Assembly (NCBI GenBank): GCA_028874905.1
Contig: JAPPGZ010000045.1
Span: 17,032 to 81,031, forward strand
DNA from: Gemmatimonadota bacterium
GTDB lineage: Bacteria; Gemmatimonadota; Gemmatimonadetes; Longimicrobiales; Gaopeijiaceae
Direction: 5' to 3'
Length of the DNA: 64,000 nt
Shown here: piece by piece, positions 8,806 to 18,900 of the stretch
Position numbering within the stretch: the first letter of the stretch is position 1
Layout: the number at the start of each line of letters is the position of its first letter
Program-made: the position numbers and the translations under genes
Notes under the pieces: model-generated
Told to the model about the DNA's origin: nothing
The model's database searches: none
What the model saw: the letters and a program-made list of their open reading frames with translations, nothing else

Positions 8806-8838
8806 CCGGCGGGCTCCTCACAGAGAGGAGCCCGCCGG
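8806..8838 (+). terminator. Strong hairpin closing the peptide operon
   Basis: A perfect 14-bp inverted repeat (8806-8819 paired with 8825-8838, loop ACAGA) lies 48 bases after peptide 3. It lies between convergent genes, as the minus-strand deacetylase ends at 8929. There is no clear T tract on either strand. It is best read as a bidirectional termination or 3'-end stabilising hairpin. Confidence 0.65.
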
Positions 8839-8928
8839 CGTTCATGGGTGCTTGTCGTCTCGCCCTTGCCGGATTTGGCTCCCGCGCGCCGGACAGAACG
8901 CGAAGTCCCACCGAATCCGTGCTGGCCG

Positions 8929-9654
8929 CTAGAAGGTGCTGACTCCGAGGTCTCCCAGAGTTTCCTTCTCGACGGTCTCTTCGGTCCAGAAGATCTCGGC
9001 ATGGCGGCAGCGGATCAGCGACCCGTAGGCGGCGTGTACGCTTCGGATCTGCTCGAAGAACGGTCGGTCGCCGGCCGGGAACACCTCGCCCATGCCGCTC
9101 TTGCCGTGAAACTGCGTGCCGTAGGCCGACAACGCCTCGATCTTGCGGTCCATCTGATCCGTAATGTCCACGGCGAACGTCGGTTTGACCGGATCCTCCC
9201 GGAACGAAAGGGCGTGGACGATCTTCTGCGGACGATGGGGCTCGCCTTCGATGGGCAGGTTTCGCAACCCTGACAGGAAGGCAGCATCCCGGGCGAGTTC
9301 CGCGGCAGCACGGTGGTCGGGGTGACGTCCCCGGGTCCAGTGAGTCACGATGGCGCGAGGCCGCAGAGCGCGGATCATCCCTGCGACCACGTGCCGGGAG
9401 CGCAGGTCATTGAACAGCCCGGCATCCGGGAGACCGGCGCAGCGGCGTACCGCAAGACCCATGATCTCGGCCGCCACGGCGGCTTCTGAAGCCCGGGACT
9501 CGCGGGTGCCGCGCGACCCCATTTCGCCGGCGGTCAGGTCGAGGACGCCGGTTCGCTGTCCGGCGTCCGCGGACTTGATCAGCGATCCACCGCAGAAGAT
9601 CTCGGCGTCGTCCGGATGCGCCATGACCGCGAGTACGTCGAGCGGCGCGCTCAC
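8929..9654 (-). CDS. bshB1: BshB1-type N-acetylglucosaminyl-malate deacetylase (PIG-L family)
   Basis: A 241-residue zinc-dependent deacetylase of the PIG-L/LmbE family. Its motifs are AHPDDAE at residues 12-18 and HPDH at 111-114. These supply the usual Asp and His ligands. The stretches VLDLTAGEMGSRGT and AAFLSGLRNLP match the BshB1 subgroup, which removes acetate from GlcNAc-malate in bacillithiol synthesis. The GTG start overlaps the stop of the upstream permease (GTGA), so it is translationally coupled to the export operon. No other bacillithiol gene (bshA, bshC) is in the window. A different small GlcNAc-type substrate is therefore possible. Confidence 0.85.
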   Translation of the reverse strand: MSAPLDVLAVMAHPDDAEIFCGGSLIKSADAGQRTGVLDLTAGEMGSRGTRESRASEAAVAAEIMGLAVRRCAGLPDAGLFNDLRSRHVVAGMIRALRPRAIVTHWTRGRHPDHRAAAELARDAAFLSGLRNLPIEGEPHRPQKIVHALSFREDPVKPTFAVDITDQMDRKIEALSAYGTQFHGKSGMGEVFPAGDRPFFEQIRSVHAAYGSLIRCRHAEIFWTEETVEKETLGDLGVSTF

Positions 9655-10967
9655 TCGTATCTGAGGGCGTCGACGGGGTCCAGCTTGGCGGCACGCAGAG
9701 CCGGGAGCAGTCCGAAGAGAATCCCGGTGAGGGCGGCCACGGAAAGCGCGGCAAACACCGACCAGATCGGGATCCGGGCCGGTAGCGGAGTCAGTGCGGC
9801 GAGCAGTTCGGAGGCCCCCCAGCCGACCAGGAGCCCGGCTGCCCCGCCGGCAGCGGTGAGAAGCGACGCTTCGATCAGGAATTGCGACTTGATCTCGCGG
9901 CGGGTCGCCCCGATGGCCTTGCGGATGCCGATTTCCCGCGTGCGCTCCGTGACCGAAATGAGCATGATCCCGACCACGCCGATCCCCCCCACGAGCATGC
10001 CTATCGAGGAAAGCGCCACCATCACCATGAAGAACATGGCCGTGAACTGGTTGAACAGGTCTATGATCTGCTCGCTGCGGATGACGGCGAAGTTGTTCTC
10101 GTCCGCGGGTCCGAGTCCGCGCATCGAGCGGAGCGCCGAAACGACCTGGTCTTCGACCTCGCTCGTTTCGACGCCGTCCCTGGGGGCAACCTGGACCATC
10201 ATGAAGTTCCACCGCGTACGGGCCTTGAGCCGCTTGTCCGCCGCGGTGAAGGGCACCACCGCGAAATTACCCGCAACCTCGCCGAAGAGATTGTCGATGG
10301 GCCTGAAGACCCCGACTACGGTGAACTGCTCGTTTGCCGCCCTCCGGCCCGCATTGACGCGCACGCGTTTTCCAATCGGATCCAGCTCTCCGAAGACCGT
10401 TTCCGCCAGTTCTTCCGATACCACGACCACGCCTCTGGCCTGGGCGACTTCGGCGGGGGTGAAGTCCCTGCCCGCGATGAAATCCCCTCCAGTGAAGGTC
10501 GCCCATCCGCTTGAGTTGCCGACCCACTGGATTCCCCGGACCCAGTCCGACTCGTAGCGCATCGTCGCACCGAATTCGTACCTGGCGTTCGCTTCCGCGA
10601 CCCCGGGCAGGGTCTGAACCCTCCGGATCTCCCGGTTGCTGATCTCGGGCCGATCCCACCACGGCGGCCGCCCCGAGCCGTCGGCGGCGATCCGGACGTT
10701 GGTGAAGTCGAAAGGCATGAGCGTGAAGCTGCCCGGCACGGACGCCTCGAAAATCTCCATGACCTCGCTGCGGATTCCGCTTACCATCGCTGCTACGGTG
10801 ACGACGACGCCGACCCCGATTCCTACACCCAACACCGCCAGTGTCGTACGCATCCAGTTGGCCCGCAGTGCGTCGAAGGCTACGCGGACGCTCTCGCTCA
10901 GCACGTGACCCGGTGCCGCCGGCTTTCCGTTCGGCGCACTGGCTCCGCTCCCGCCTCGGTGCGTCAT
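9651..10967 (-). CDS. ABC transporter permease, MacB/FtsX type (second copy)
   Basis: A 438-residue inner-membrane permease with the MacB topology. It has one transmembrane helix near residues 39-60, a large periplasmic MacB_PCD-like domain, and three C-terminal helices from about residue 310 (FtsX domain). The cytoplasmic turn TERTREIGIRKAIGATRREI is the characteristic coupling segment, and the C-terminus LDPVDALRYE is typical. The ATG at 10967 overlaps the stop of the upstream permease (ATGA). No nucleotide-binding domain is fused to it or found nearby. It probably forms a heterodimer with the neighbouring permease in a tripartite efflux or lipoprotein/peptide export pump. Confidence 0.88.
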   Translation of the reverse strand: MTHRGGSGASAPNGKPAAPGHVLSESVRVAFDALRANWMRTTLAVLGVGIGVGVVVTVAAMVSGIRSEVMEIFEASVPGSFTLMPFDFTNVRIAADGSGRPPWWDRPEISNREIRRVQTLPGVAEANARYEFGATMRYESDWVRGIQWVGNSSGWATFTGGDFIAGRDFTPAEVAQARGVVVVSEELAETVFGELDPIGKRVRVNAGRRAANEQFTVVGVFRPIDNLFGEVAGNFAVVPFTAADKRLKARTRWNFMMVQVAPRDGVETSEVEDQVVSALRSMRGLGPADENNFAVIRSEQIIDLFNQFTAMFFMVMVALSSIGMLVGGIGVVGIMLISVTERTREIGIRKAIGATRREIKSQFLIEASLLTAAGGAAGLLVGWGASELLAALTPLPARIPIWSVFAALSVAALTGILFGLLPALRAAKLDPVDALRYE

Positions 10968-12205
10968 TCGTACCTCAGCGCGTCGACGGGGTCGAGTCTG
11001 GCCGCGCGGGAGGCCGGGTACACGCCCGAGGCCACGCCCACGCCGACACCAAGCGCGACGCCGAGGGCCATCCACTTGGGAGCTACGGCCGCTGGCAGGG
11101 GGGTCATCGCACCCAGCAGAATGGTCAGGCCGATTCCGATGCCCACCCCAATCGCGGCACCGACGGCCGAGAGGGTGGCGCTCTCGATCAGGACCTGGAC
11201 CAGAACATCGCCGCGACGGGCGCCGATGGCCTTGCGAATGCCGATCTCCCGCGTCCTCTCCATTACCGATACCAGCATGATGTTCATGATCACAATCCCG
11301 CCCACGACAAGCGAGATGCCGACCAGCCCGGGCAGGGCCAGGAACAGGACCTGACTGATATTGTCCCAGAAGGCCAGGGAGGATTCCGTGGTTTCGGCGG
11401 CGAAATTGTCCAGGTCCGCGGGTCTGAGCCGGCGTCTCAGGCGCATGGCCTCCACGGTCTCCTGATGGATGGGCAGGACCAGCTCGGGGGCATCGGCCTT
11501 GATGATGATCTCGTCCACGATGCCGTGCGGATTGACGAATCTCTGGACCGGCGAGCGTGCCGGCGCGATGGCCAGGTTGTCCAGGGAAACGATCAGAAAC
11601 GATCCCTGCTCCTCCAGAACTCCCACGACCCGGAACGGGAACCCGCGAAGCCGCACCGTTCTGCCGATCGGATCGAGACCTTCGAACAGGACCTCGGCCG
11701 TGGACTTGCCCAGGACGACCACGGGCGCTCCTTGATCGGCCTCATGTCGGGTGTACGCCCGACCACGCTCCACATTCCAGTTGCGGATGTCGAAGATCTC
11801 CGCCGAAGCACCGACGATATTCACGTTCTCGACCTTGAGCCCGGTGTCCGACTCGAGTTCTCCACCGGCGTCCGATTGTGCCCCGATCGTTGCCGACAAC
11901 GTGATCCTGTCGCGAAGGTACTCCAGGTCGTCAAAGGTCAATCTCGGTGCACGAGCCCATGCCCTCCACTGCTCGGGCGAGGGATCGACCGCCTCTCTGG
12001 GCATTCTGCCGACCCGGACGGTGTTCACGCCCATGACCCTCTCGGTGAGCGTGCCGCGGATGTAGCGGTCCGTTCCTTCCACGATGCTCACCACGAGGAT
12101 GAGGAACATCACGCCCACGATGACCCCCAAAAGGGTAAAGAAGCTCTTGAGCTTCTGGGTGCGGATCTGCTCCCACGCCAGGCGCACGCCCTCGAAGAAC
12201 TGCAT
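10964..12205 (-). CDS. ABC transporter permease, MacB/FtsX type (first copy)
   Basis: A 413-residue permease with the same plan as its neighbour. It has an N-terminal helix (FFTLLGVIVGVMFLILVVS) near residues 21-40, a periplasmic MacB_PCD-like domain, and a C-terminal FtsX domain. The FtsX domain contains MERTREIGIRKAIGARRGDV and ends in LDPVDALRYE. The identical last residues suggest the two permeases arose by duplication. It follows the HlyD-like adaptor gene by 32 bases and overlaps the second permease by 4. The ATPase partner expected for this family is not encoded in the window. Confidence 0.88.
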   Translation of the reverse strand: MQFFEGVRLAWEQIRTQKLKSFFTLLGVIVGVMFLILVVSIVEGTDRYIRGTLTERVMGVNTVRVGRMPREAVDPSPEQWRAWARAPRLTFDDLEYLRDRITLSATIGAQSDAGGELESDTGLKVENVNIVGASAEIFDIRNWNVERGRAYTRHEADQGAPVVVLGKSTAEVLFEGLDPIGRTVRLRGFPFRVVGVLEEQGSFLIVSLDNLAIAPARSPVQRFVNPHGIVDEIIIKADAPELVLPIHQETVEAMRLRRRLRPADLDNFAAETTESSLAFWDNISQVLFLALPGLVGISLVVGGIVIMNIMLVSVMERTREIGIRKAIGARRGDVLVQVLIESATLSAVGAAIGVGIGIGLTILLGAMTPLPAAVAPKWMALGVALGVGVGVASGVYPASRAARLDPVDALRYE

Positions 12206-12237
12206 TCAGACGACTCGATCGATGCGGGGCGTCACGG

Positions 12238-13515
12238 TCAGCCCTGTCCGTCGTCCGCGGCATCCGGGGCATCATTTTCGTCCGCCCGAACGTCATCACC
12301 GTCCTCCAGCGTTCGGACGACCTGATACGGCCCGCTGACGACCGTGTCTCCAAGCGACAATCCCGAGAGCACCTCGAAATACTCCTGGCCTGCGATTCCG
12401 ACCGTGACCGGCGTGAACGTGACCCGGCCATCCCTGACCACAAAGACCCCTTCAACGGGATCGGGCACTTCGCCAGCCGAGCGGTCGTTCCTGTTCTCGG
12501 CCTCGTCGCCGTCGGATTCCGGTTCGCGCAGGGTGAGTGCAATGATCGGGATGCTCAGTTGCTCGGCGCGCGTCTCGGTGATCAGTTCGGCGGTGGCGGA
12601 CAGATCCGGGCGAAGTTCCACCTCGGGACTGTCGAGCGTCACCACCACCTCGAAGTCGATGGTCGGCGTCTGTCCGGTGCCGGCAGCCTGCGAAGGTGGA
12701 CGAATGGCGCTGTTCCCGATCTCCGTGACAACCCCGGGAAAATCCATGTCCGGGAAAGCGTCGAGGTCGACGGTGGCGCTATCGCCCAACGCGATTTCGG
12801 GCACGTCGGTTTCGTCCACTTCGAGCACGACTTCCATGACCGACAGATCCGACACCGTGAGTACCAGGCTGCCCGGGTTGTTCATGGTGCCCACGATCAC
12901 CGTCTCGCCCTCTTCGACGTTCAGACGGGTAACCCGGCCCGCCATTGGGGCTCTGATGATGGTCTTGGCGAGCTGGTCGCTTGCCTCCTCGAGGGCGGCT
13001 CCGGACTGGTTGACTCCGAATTCCGACGACTCTAGCAGGGACCGCTGCACCTCCAGGTCGGTCTGTGCGTTGTCGACCTCCTGGCGGCTCACCAGCAGCG
13101 GTTCGCGAGCGTGCAGTGAATCCAGGCGCTCCGCTTCTCTCTGCGCACGCAGGTAGTTGGCGCGCGCCTGCGCCACCTGTGCCTGTGCCTGGCTGAGATT
13201 CGCGCGGCTCCGGTTGACCGCCGCCTGGTGGCGCGTGGGGTCAAGGCGCAGCAGAATCTGTCCTTCGTCCACGTCCTGGCCCTCGTCCACCAGCAATTCC
13301 GCCACACGGGCGGAGATGTCCGAGCTGATGTCCACCTTTCGGCGCGCGCGGACGTTGCCGCTGGCTGTGACGGTCGCGACCAGGTCGCGTGTGTCTACGG
13401 TCTCGACCCGGACCTCGATGCCCTGTTGGCGGCGGCCGTTCATGCTCAGCCCGGCGGCCGAAACCAACAGGATCGCGATGCCGATCCCGATCATCACCTT
13501 GGTTCTGGTTCTCAT
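12238..13515 (-). CDS. Periplasmic adaptor (HlyD/MacA-like)
   Basis: A 425-residue membrane-fusion protein. A single N-terminal helix is at residues 7-25 (VMIGIGIAILLVSAAGL). It is followed by a biotinyl-lipoyl-like beta domain and a long alpha-helical hairpin of about residues 95-190 rich in Gln, Ala and Arg. The returning lipoyl half is IIRAPMAGRVTRL, and beta-barrel domains follow. The final 20 residues are very acidic. The adaptor would bridge the inner-membrane permeases and the TolC-like channel encoded just upstream, whose stop lies 8 bases before this start. The family fits MacA more than RND adaptors because the partners are MacB-like. Confidence 0.88.
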   Translation of the reverse strand: MRTRTKVMIGIGIAILLVSAAGLSMNGRRQQGIEVRVETVDTRDLVATVTASGNVRARRKVDISSDISARVAELLVDEGQDVDEGQILLRLDPTRHQAAVNRSRANLSQAQAQVAQARANYLRAQREAERLDSLHAREPLLVSRQEVDNAQTDLEVQRSLLESSEFGVNQSGAALEEASDQLAKTIIRAPMAGRVTRLNVEEGETVIVGTMNNPGSLVLTVSDLSVMEVVLEVDETDVPEIALGDSATVDLDAFPDMDFPGVVTEIGNSAIRPPSQAAGTGQTPTIDFEVVVTLDSPEVELRPDLSATAELITETRAEQLSIPIIALTLREPESDGDEAENRNDRSAGEVPDPVEGVFVVRDGRVTFTPVTVGIAGQEYFEVLSGLSLGDTVVSGPYQVVRTLEDGDDVRADENDAPDAADDGQG

Positions 13516-13523
13516 GGTGTTCT

Positions 13524-15050
13524 TTATGGATTCCTGATAGGCATGCCGACGACCGCTTCGAGGTCGGCGACTGCATCGTGATAGGTGAATATTGCCACAA
13601 TACGTTCGCGGTCGGCTCGCGCCTTCACCGTTTCAGCCTCCACCAGGTCGATGAAGTTGGAAAACCCCAGGCGATATCGTTCCTGCGCCAGGCGCAGCTG
13701 CTCGTCGGCCAGCGCCTGGTTGCGCTCCTCGATCAGAGCGCTCTCATAGGCCGTCCGCACCAGCGCGACGCTCGACTCGATATCCGCGCGCAACGCCAGC
13801 TCCTGTTCGCGGATGCGGAACCTGTTGTCGTTCAGTTGGGCGCGGGCAGTCTCCAGCTCCCTCTGGCGGCCAAGCCCCTGGAACACCGGGATCGAGACGG
13901 TCAGGCCCACCGAGGGCGGCTGGGTGGTGAAGTTGAACGGGAACGCCTGGTTGTCGGCCCGGATCGCCTCCAGTGCGGATTCGGGAGTCGCCAGCAGGCT
14001 GCAGTCCTGGAGCGCCGGGGGGTTCGGGAGACGTGAGACGAGATCGTTCAGCGCCAGACACTGCTGTACCCTGGCGGCCCCGGCGGCGATCGCCTGCGCC
14101 TCCTGGCCGGCGGTGCTGCTCGCCTGCCGGGTGAAGCCGCTCCACCCCGCGGACATTGACACGCTGGGAAAGTAGGACGAACGGGCGATGCTCACGTCGT
14201 AGCGAGAGGCTTCCTCCTGGGCGCGCATCGCCTGAAGATCCGGATTGTTGCCGATCGCCACCTGGTAAAGCTGATCGGGCGTCCACTCGGGCCGAGTCAC
14301 CGAAAAGGTCGTCACGAGGGTCGGTTGTGCGTCAAGATCCACGCCGATTTGCTGAAGCAGCCGGATCCGTGACGTCTGCACGCCGGTGCGCGCCTGAATC
14401 AGGGTCACCTCGGCGCGGCCCACGTTCACTTCCGCCTGGCGGACATCGATCGCGTTGCCGGATCCCACCTCCTGGCGTCCCTGGGCCAGGCGCAGGTTGA
14501 TTCGGGCGCGCTCAAGTTCCTGCTCGGCAAGCGTCAGCGCCTCACCCTGGCGCAACACTTCGAGGTAGGCCCTCGTAACGTTCAGGCGGAGGGCCGCCTC
14601 GGTGCTATGAATCTGGGCGCGCGTGGCGTCGCGGGACCGGCGGGCCTGGCCGGGGGCCATCAGCGTGCGGCCGTCCATCGAAAAGCTCAGGCCGGCGTTG
14701 TACGAACTGAACAGGAACGAAGGCTGGTCCTGAAATCCGAGCTGATCGGCGGTGATGCTGCCGAACCGCTGTTCGCCCGCCCCCTGCCAGGACACGGAGG
14801 AATTGAGGGAAGCCGAGGGGAGCCAGGATCCGTAGGCCGAATTCAGGTTCCAGTCGGCGACCTGCAGGTCGTTCCGCACCGCCTGCACACCCGGGTTGTT
14901 GCGGAGCGCCACGCTGAGCGCTTCCTCCAGGGTCAGCGAGGCAGCAAGACGCTCCTGCGCGCCCAACTGCGGCGCGGCCAGGATGCCGCTCACGAGTGCA
15001 ACCGGAATCCACGCCGCCCATCGGGCCTGGAAGACTATTCGCTTATCCAC
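13524..15050 (-). CDS. TolC-family outer-membrane efflux channel
   Basis: A 508-residue outer-membrane factor. Two adjacent GTG codons (15053 and 15050) follow a GGAGGAG site. The second has the better 6-base spacing and is used here. A signal peptide ends near LGAQ, residues 28-31. Two repeats of long alpha-helical and beta-strand segments follow. The first opens with LTLEEALSVALRNNPGV and the second has PDLQAMRAQEEASRYDV, the usual pair in TolC proteins. The protein would form the outer-membrane exit duct for the adaptor and permeases encoded downstream. The gene is preceded by 115 bases that may hold the operon promoter, but I could not pick one confidently. Confidence 0.88.
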   Translation of the reverse strand: MDKRIVFQARWAAWIPVALVSGILAAPQLGAQERLAASLTLEEALSVALRNNPGVQAVRNDLQVADWNLNSAYGSWLPSASLNSSVSWQGAGEQRFGSITADQLGFQDQPSFLFSSYNAGLSFSMDGRTLMAPGQARRSRDATRAQIHSTEAALRLNVTRAYLEVLRQGEALTLAEQELERARINLRLAQGRQEVGSGNAIDVRQAEVNVGRAEVTLIQARTGVQTSRIRLLQQIGVDLDAQPTLVTTFSVTRPEWTPDQLYQVAIGNNPDLQAMRAQEEASRYDVSIARSSYFPSVSMSAGWSGFTRQASSTAGQEAQAIAAGAARVQQCLALNDLVSRLPNPPALQDCSLLATPESALEAIRADNQAFPFNFTTQPPSVGLTVSIPVFQGLGRQRELETARAQLNDNRFRIREQELALRADIESSVALVRTAYESALIEERNQALADEQLRLAQERYRLGFSNFIDLVEAETVKARADRERIVAIFTYHDAVADLEAVVGMPIRNP

Positions 15051-15165
15051 CACGATCTCCTCCCTCTTCTCTTCGGAACCCCTTGCCGGGATCCTGCACG
15101 CGCCGCCCCCAATACGCGGTCCACGCGGTTCCAGTTTCGGTCTACGGCTCTGGGACCGGTTTGGT

Positions 15166-15897
15166 TCAACCCCCGTATTCCCTTTGCGCAACGAAGCCAT
15201 CCGTTGGCACCTCCACCCGCACGAGCCTGCCGCTCCCGTCGAACCAGACCGTCCGGACCTGGTCACCGGACACGATGCGCACCCGGGTCGCCTCCACCTG
15301 CTCACCCTGCAGCGTGATGGTCTCCGATCCGATGTCCAGATCGGCGGCCCAGTCCTCCCTTTCGGATCGTGGTTCGAATGCGTGCAGCGTCATGTCGGCG
15401 GCCCCGCGCGCCAGGAACCCGCCGATCACGAAGTAATGGTGGGCGACCCCGGCATCGAAGATCATCGTTCGCGGGCTCGCCCTGAACTCCTGCTCCTCCT
15501 CGCCCCATGGCGCGACCGTCACTCGCCGCAGTCGATCGCCCGCATGCAGGACTCGAACTTCGAGGGTGTCGGCGCCTCCCACGATCGCCTGATACTCGGA
15601 GAACGCCATGGATGGACCGACAGTGCGCAGGATCGTCGTGACGACGCGCCCGTCATTCATTCTGACGGCGCCGCGGGCGAGTGTCTGCTGGGCCTCACCT
15701 GAACCGATCCGCTGGATCGCGAAGTCCTCCGTCCCCATCTCCGAGCCGTACAGGAACAGGCGAAAGCGCCCCCGATCCAATTGCTGTCCCGGGAGCGCCG
15801 CACCGGGCACCGAAAACGCCAGGACGGCTACGGCGAGGGCGGCGAGAAGCCTGGCCGCAAGCCCCATTGTGCTGCGCGAAGGAACTTCGTGATCCAT
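15166..15897 (-). CDS. Secreted protein of unknown function
   Basis: A 243-residue protein that I cannot assign to a named family. It starts with an ordinary signal peptide (LAARLLAALAVAVLAFSV). A second in-frame ATG at 15867 just before the hydrophobic segment is an alternative start. The mature part looks all-beta. It opens with FRLFLYGSEMGTEDFAIQRI and contains repeated strand pairs (TITLQGEQVEATRVRIV, VRTVWFDGSGRLVRVEVP). These resemble the lipid-chaperone-like or DUF3108/DUF6134-like beta proteins in general form only. It lies upstream of the TolC-like gene on the same strand with a 115-base gap, so it may belong to the export operon. Confidence 0.7.
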   Translation of the reverse strand: MDHEVPSRSTMGLAARLLAALAVAVLAFSVPGAALPGQQLDRGRFRLFLYGSEMGTEDFAIQRIGSGEAQQTLARGAVRMNDGRVVTTILRTVGPSMAFSEYQAIVGGADTLEVRVLHAGDRLRRVTVAPWGEEEQEFRASPRTMIFDAGVAHHYFVIGGFLARGAADMTLHAFEPRSEREDWAADLDIGSETITLQGEQVEATRVRIVSGDQVRTVWFDGSGRLVRVEVPTDGFVAQREYGG

Positions 15898-15943
15898 TAG
15901 ATTAACAATAACGGCAAAAGGAAGGGGTCAGGCCTATGTCTAG

Positions 15944-18900
15944 GTGGGACTCGCCGGAGCCCCGCAGCCCGTGACGGGCCGGAACACCTCCGCTGAGCGG
16001 TCGGAGTCTGCCGGCCATCTTCTTTGGGCGGGGCTCTTCTGCCTCGTGATGTGGACGCGCCTCGACACCACGTGGTTGCTCGCAGCCGCCGCTCTCCTCC
16101 TGTCGTGGGCCGCCGTAGGGAAGCAACGGGGTTGGCGCCATGGCATCTCTGTGGTTCTGCTGTCGGCTGGTGTCGTTGCCGGCTTCTTTGGCGACGCGGC
16201 CGATCGCCGCTTCGCGGAGGGCTGGGGCCAATACTGGGAAGAGCGGCGCGAAAGCGTTGCAGAGCAGCTTGGCGCGGAGTTCGACGCGCTGGTGGTTCGG
16301 GGCGATGCGACGGTAGACAGGCTGGCCCGCGCCGCCTCGGCGGGCGGTGGACGCGGGGTTCTGCAGGACTCACTTCGTACGCTGTTGGACGACACGGGGT
16401 TGACCGCCGCGGCCGTCATCGGTCCCGATGGCGGGCTGCTTGCCTGGGAGGGCAGTCATCAGGGCCGGCTCCCGGGGGACATGCTCGTCCAGATGGGGCG
16501 CTACGCGTACGCGGGCACGCCGCTATTCTCGTATCTGTACTTCACCAGAATGCTCCCCGACGACCGGGGAGTCGCGGTGGTGGCGGCACTGGTCCGCTCC
16601 GACCTGCCCGAATTCTTCGCTTCGGGCCTGGGTGATTTCGCGTCCCGCTTCCGCGAGGAGACGGGGGAGCGAATCAGGGTCTCCCGCTCGGACCGGACAT
16701 CGGGGCCGGGTGTGTTCGATTTCGGATGGCCCGACGAGACGCTCCTGAGCATTACGATCGACGAACCCGCACAGGACGTGCGGCGCGCGGAGGAGCGGGG
16801 TCGCTGGGCCCGGATCGTCGCCGCGCTCGCTGCGCTGGTGTGGCTTGCCCTGTCCTTTGGCGTCCCGAGGGCCAACCTCGTGTACTCGGTCGCGATGCTG
16901 GGAGTCGGCGCGGCCGTACTGCCTCTGGATGGCCTGTTCAGGAGACCGGAGCTGGTGGATCCGGGCACGTTCGCGCTTCTCGGCCCCGTGCCGCTGACGC
17001 TGGCCCGTGTCGTCCTGCTGTGCATCGCGATCATGCCGGCGGCCGTACTGACGCTGCCTCGATGGCGGCCGGCCATCGGGGGGTGGGCAGCGCCCCTGGT
17101 GGTCGCGGCGTCGTTTCCGCTGGTCCTCGCCTGGATGGAGGGCAGCGCCTCGCCGGAACTCATGGGGACCACGGACGGTCGGTGGATCGTGTTCCAGACC
17201 ACCGTGGCCATGATCCTGGCCGTTGTCACGTCGGTTGCGCTTGCATGGCGTCCCGGTGGCGGCGGCAGGGGCGGACCGGGGTTCGTGGCGCTTGGCCTCG
17301 CGGCCGCGGGTGCACTGGGGGTCCTCGTGGCGATCGGCGTGCGGACCGGACCTTCCGTCACTCCGCTGCTGACGGTGCTGTGGGGCGTACCCGTGGCGGT
17401 GGTGGCTCGTGGACTCGGGAAAGCCCGTCCGCAGTCGTACCTCCATTGGTTCTGCTCGTTCTGGCTGTCCGCAACCGCGGTTCTGCCATTCACGTGGTCG
17501 ATGCGCACAGAGGCGCGCATGACGATCGCGGAAGAGCAGATGGGACGTCTCGGCGTCACGTCGGAACCGAATCTCGAACCGCTTCTCGAGCGCTTTGCGG
17601 AGCAGGTCGACTCGCTGGACCGGGCCGGCGCGGGGGACGTGGAGATGATGTACCAGGCCTGGGTCGGCAGCGATCTTGCCGGCCGGGGAACCGCCATGTT
17701 TCTGACGTTGTGGTCGGCGGACGACATCCCCGTGCAGGAACTCAGGCTGGGCGTGAAGGGCGACCGCCCGGACGTCGTTGTCGACCTTCTCCCTCAGCTC
17801 CGATCGGTCGGGACGGGCGAGTACCGCGATCCGGACGACATCGACGTCCATCACCTTGTCGCCGTGACGCTGGCCGACGGCCGGTTGGTGACGGGCACCA
17901 TCCCGCCGAGACGAACCATCGACGCCCCGTCGCCCCTCGGTCCGCTGTTTGCCTCGGTGGAGGAGGAGGGCGACCAGGAGTTCCTGACGCTGGTCCAGAC
18001 GCCGCCGGGTGAGGATGTGGGGCGGGCGCGGACGGTCGAATGGAGCCGCAACCAGGAGGGGTGGAGGGCCGAAGGCGTGGCTCAATACCCCGACGGCCCG
18101 TACTCGGTCTTCTATACCATCAGCATTCCCAACCTCTCCGTCATGCTGGCGCGGGCGACATTGCTGATGGCTCTCGGTCTTGCGGTGTTCTCGGCGCTGT
18201 GGTTGCTCAGCGTCACCATCCTGGGCTTTCGGCTGCCGGCGCGAGTAGACTGGCGGGGACTGCTCACGTCGTTCCGCGCACGGGTCACCCTCACCCTGTT
18301 CGGGTTCTTCATCCTGTCGAATGTGCTCTTTGGAACACTCGCCTATCGCACGCTGGCCGGTGCTTCCGAACGCACTGCCACGGCGCTGGCCGAGCGCGTG
18401 GTTGCGCAGATCGCCGAGGCGTACCTCGAAGAGGGGGGATCGATGGAGTTGCTGGCGCGGCGGGTGGGCGCGGATCTGTTGGAATACCGCGAGGGTGAAC
18501 TCGTCGGCGGCTCGGTCGACGAGCTGATCGAACTGGGGCTCTACGAGGGCTGGGTGGATCCCGGGATCTACGATGCGCTGGAAACACGGCAGCGGCTCAG
18601 GGCATCCCAGGTGGAGAACCTCGGCGACTGGCGATATGTAGTCGCGCACAGACGCTTGCCGGACGGCGACATTGTAGCATCTCCCGTCCCCCTGCGAGCG
18701 GGTGCAGCCGCACTGCGTCGGCGGGACGTGGCCGATCTGCTCGGCTTTGCCATCGTGCTCGGGCCGATTCTGTCGCTGGGACTCGCCCTCCTTGTGGGCA
18801 GGGCGCTTACCCGGCCGATTCAGACGCTGCAGGTGGCCTCTGAGCGAGTCGGGAGCGGTAATCTGGCCGTGCACCTGCCGGAGGACCGCGTGGACGAGTT

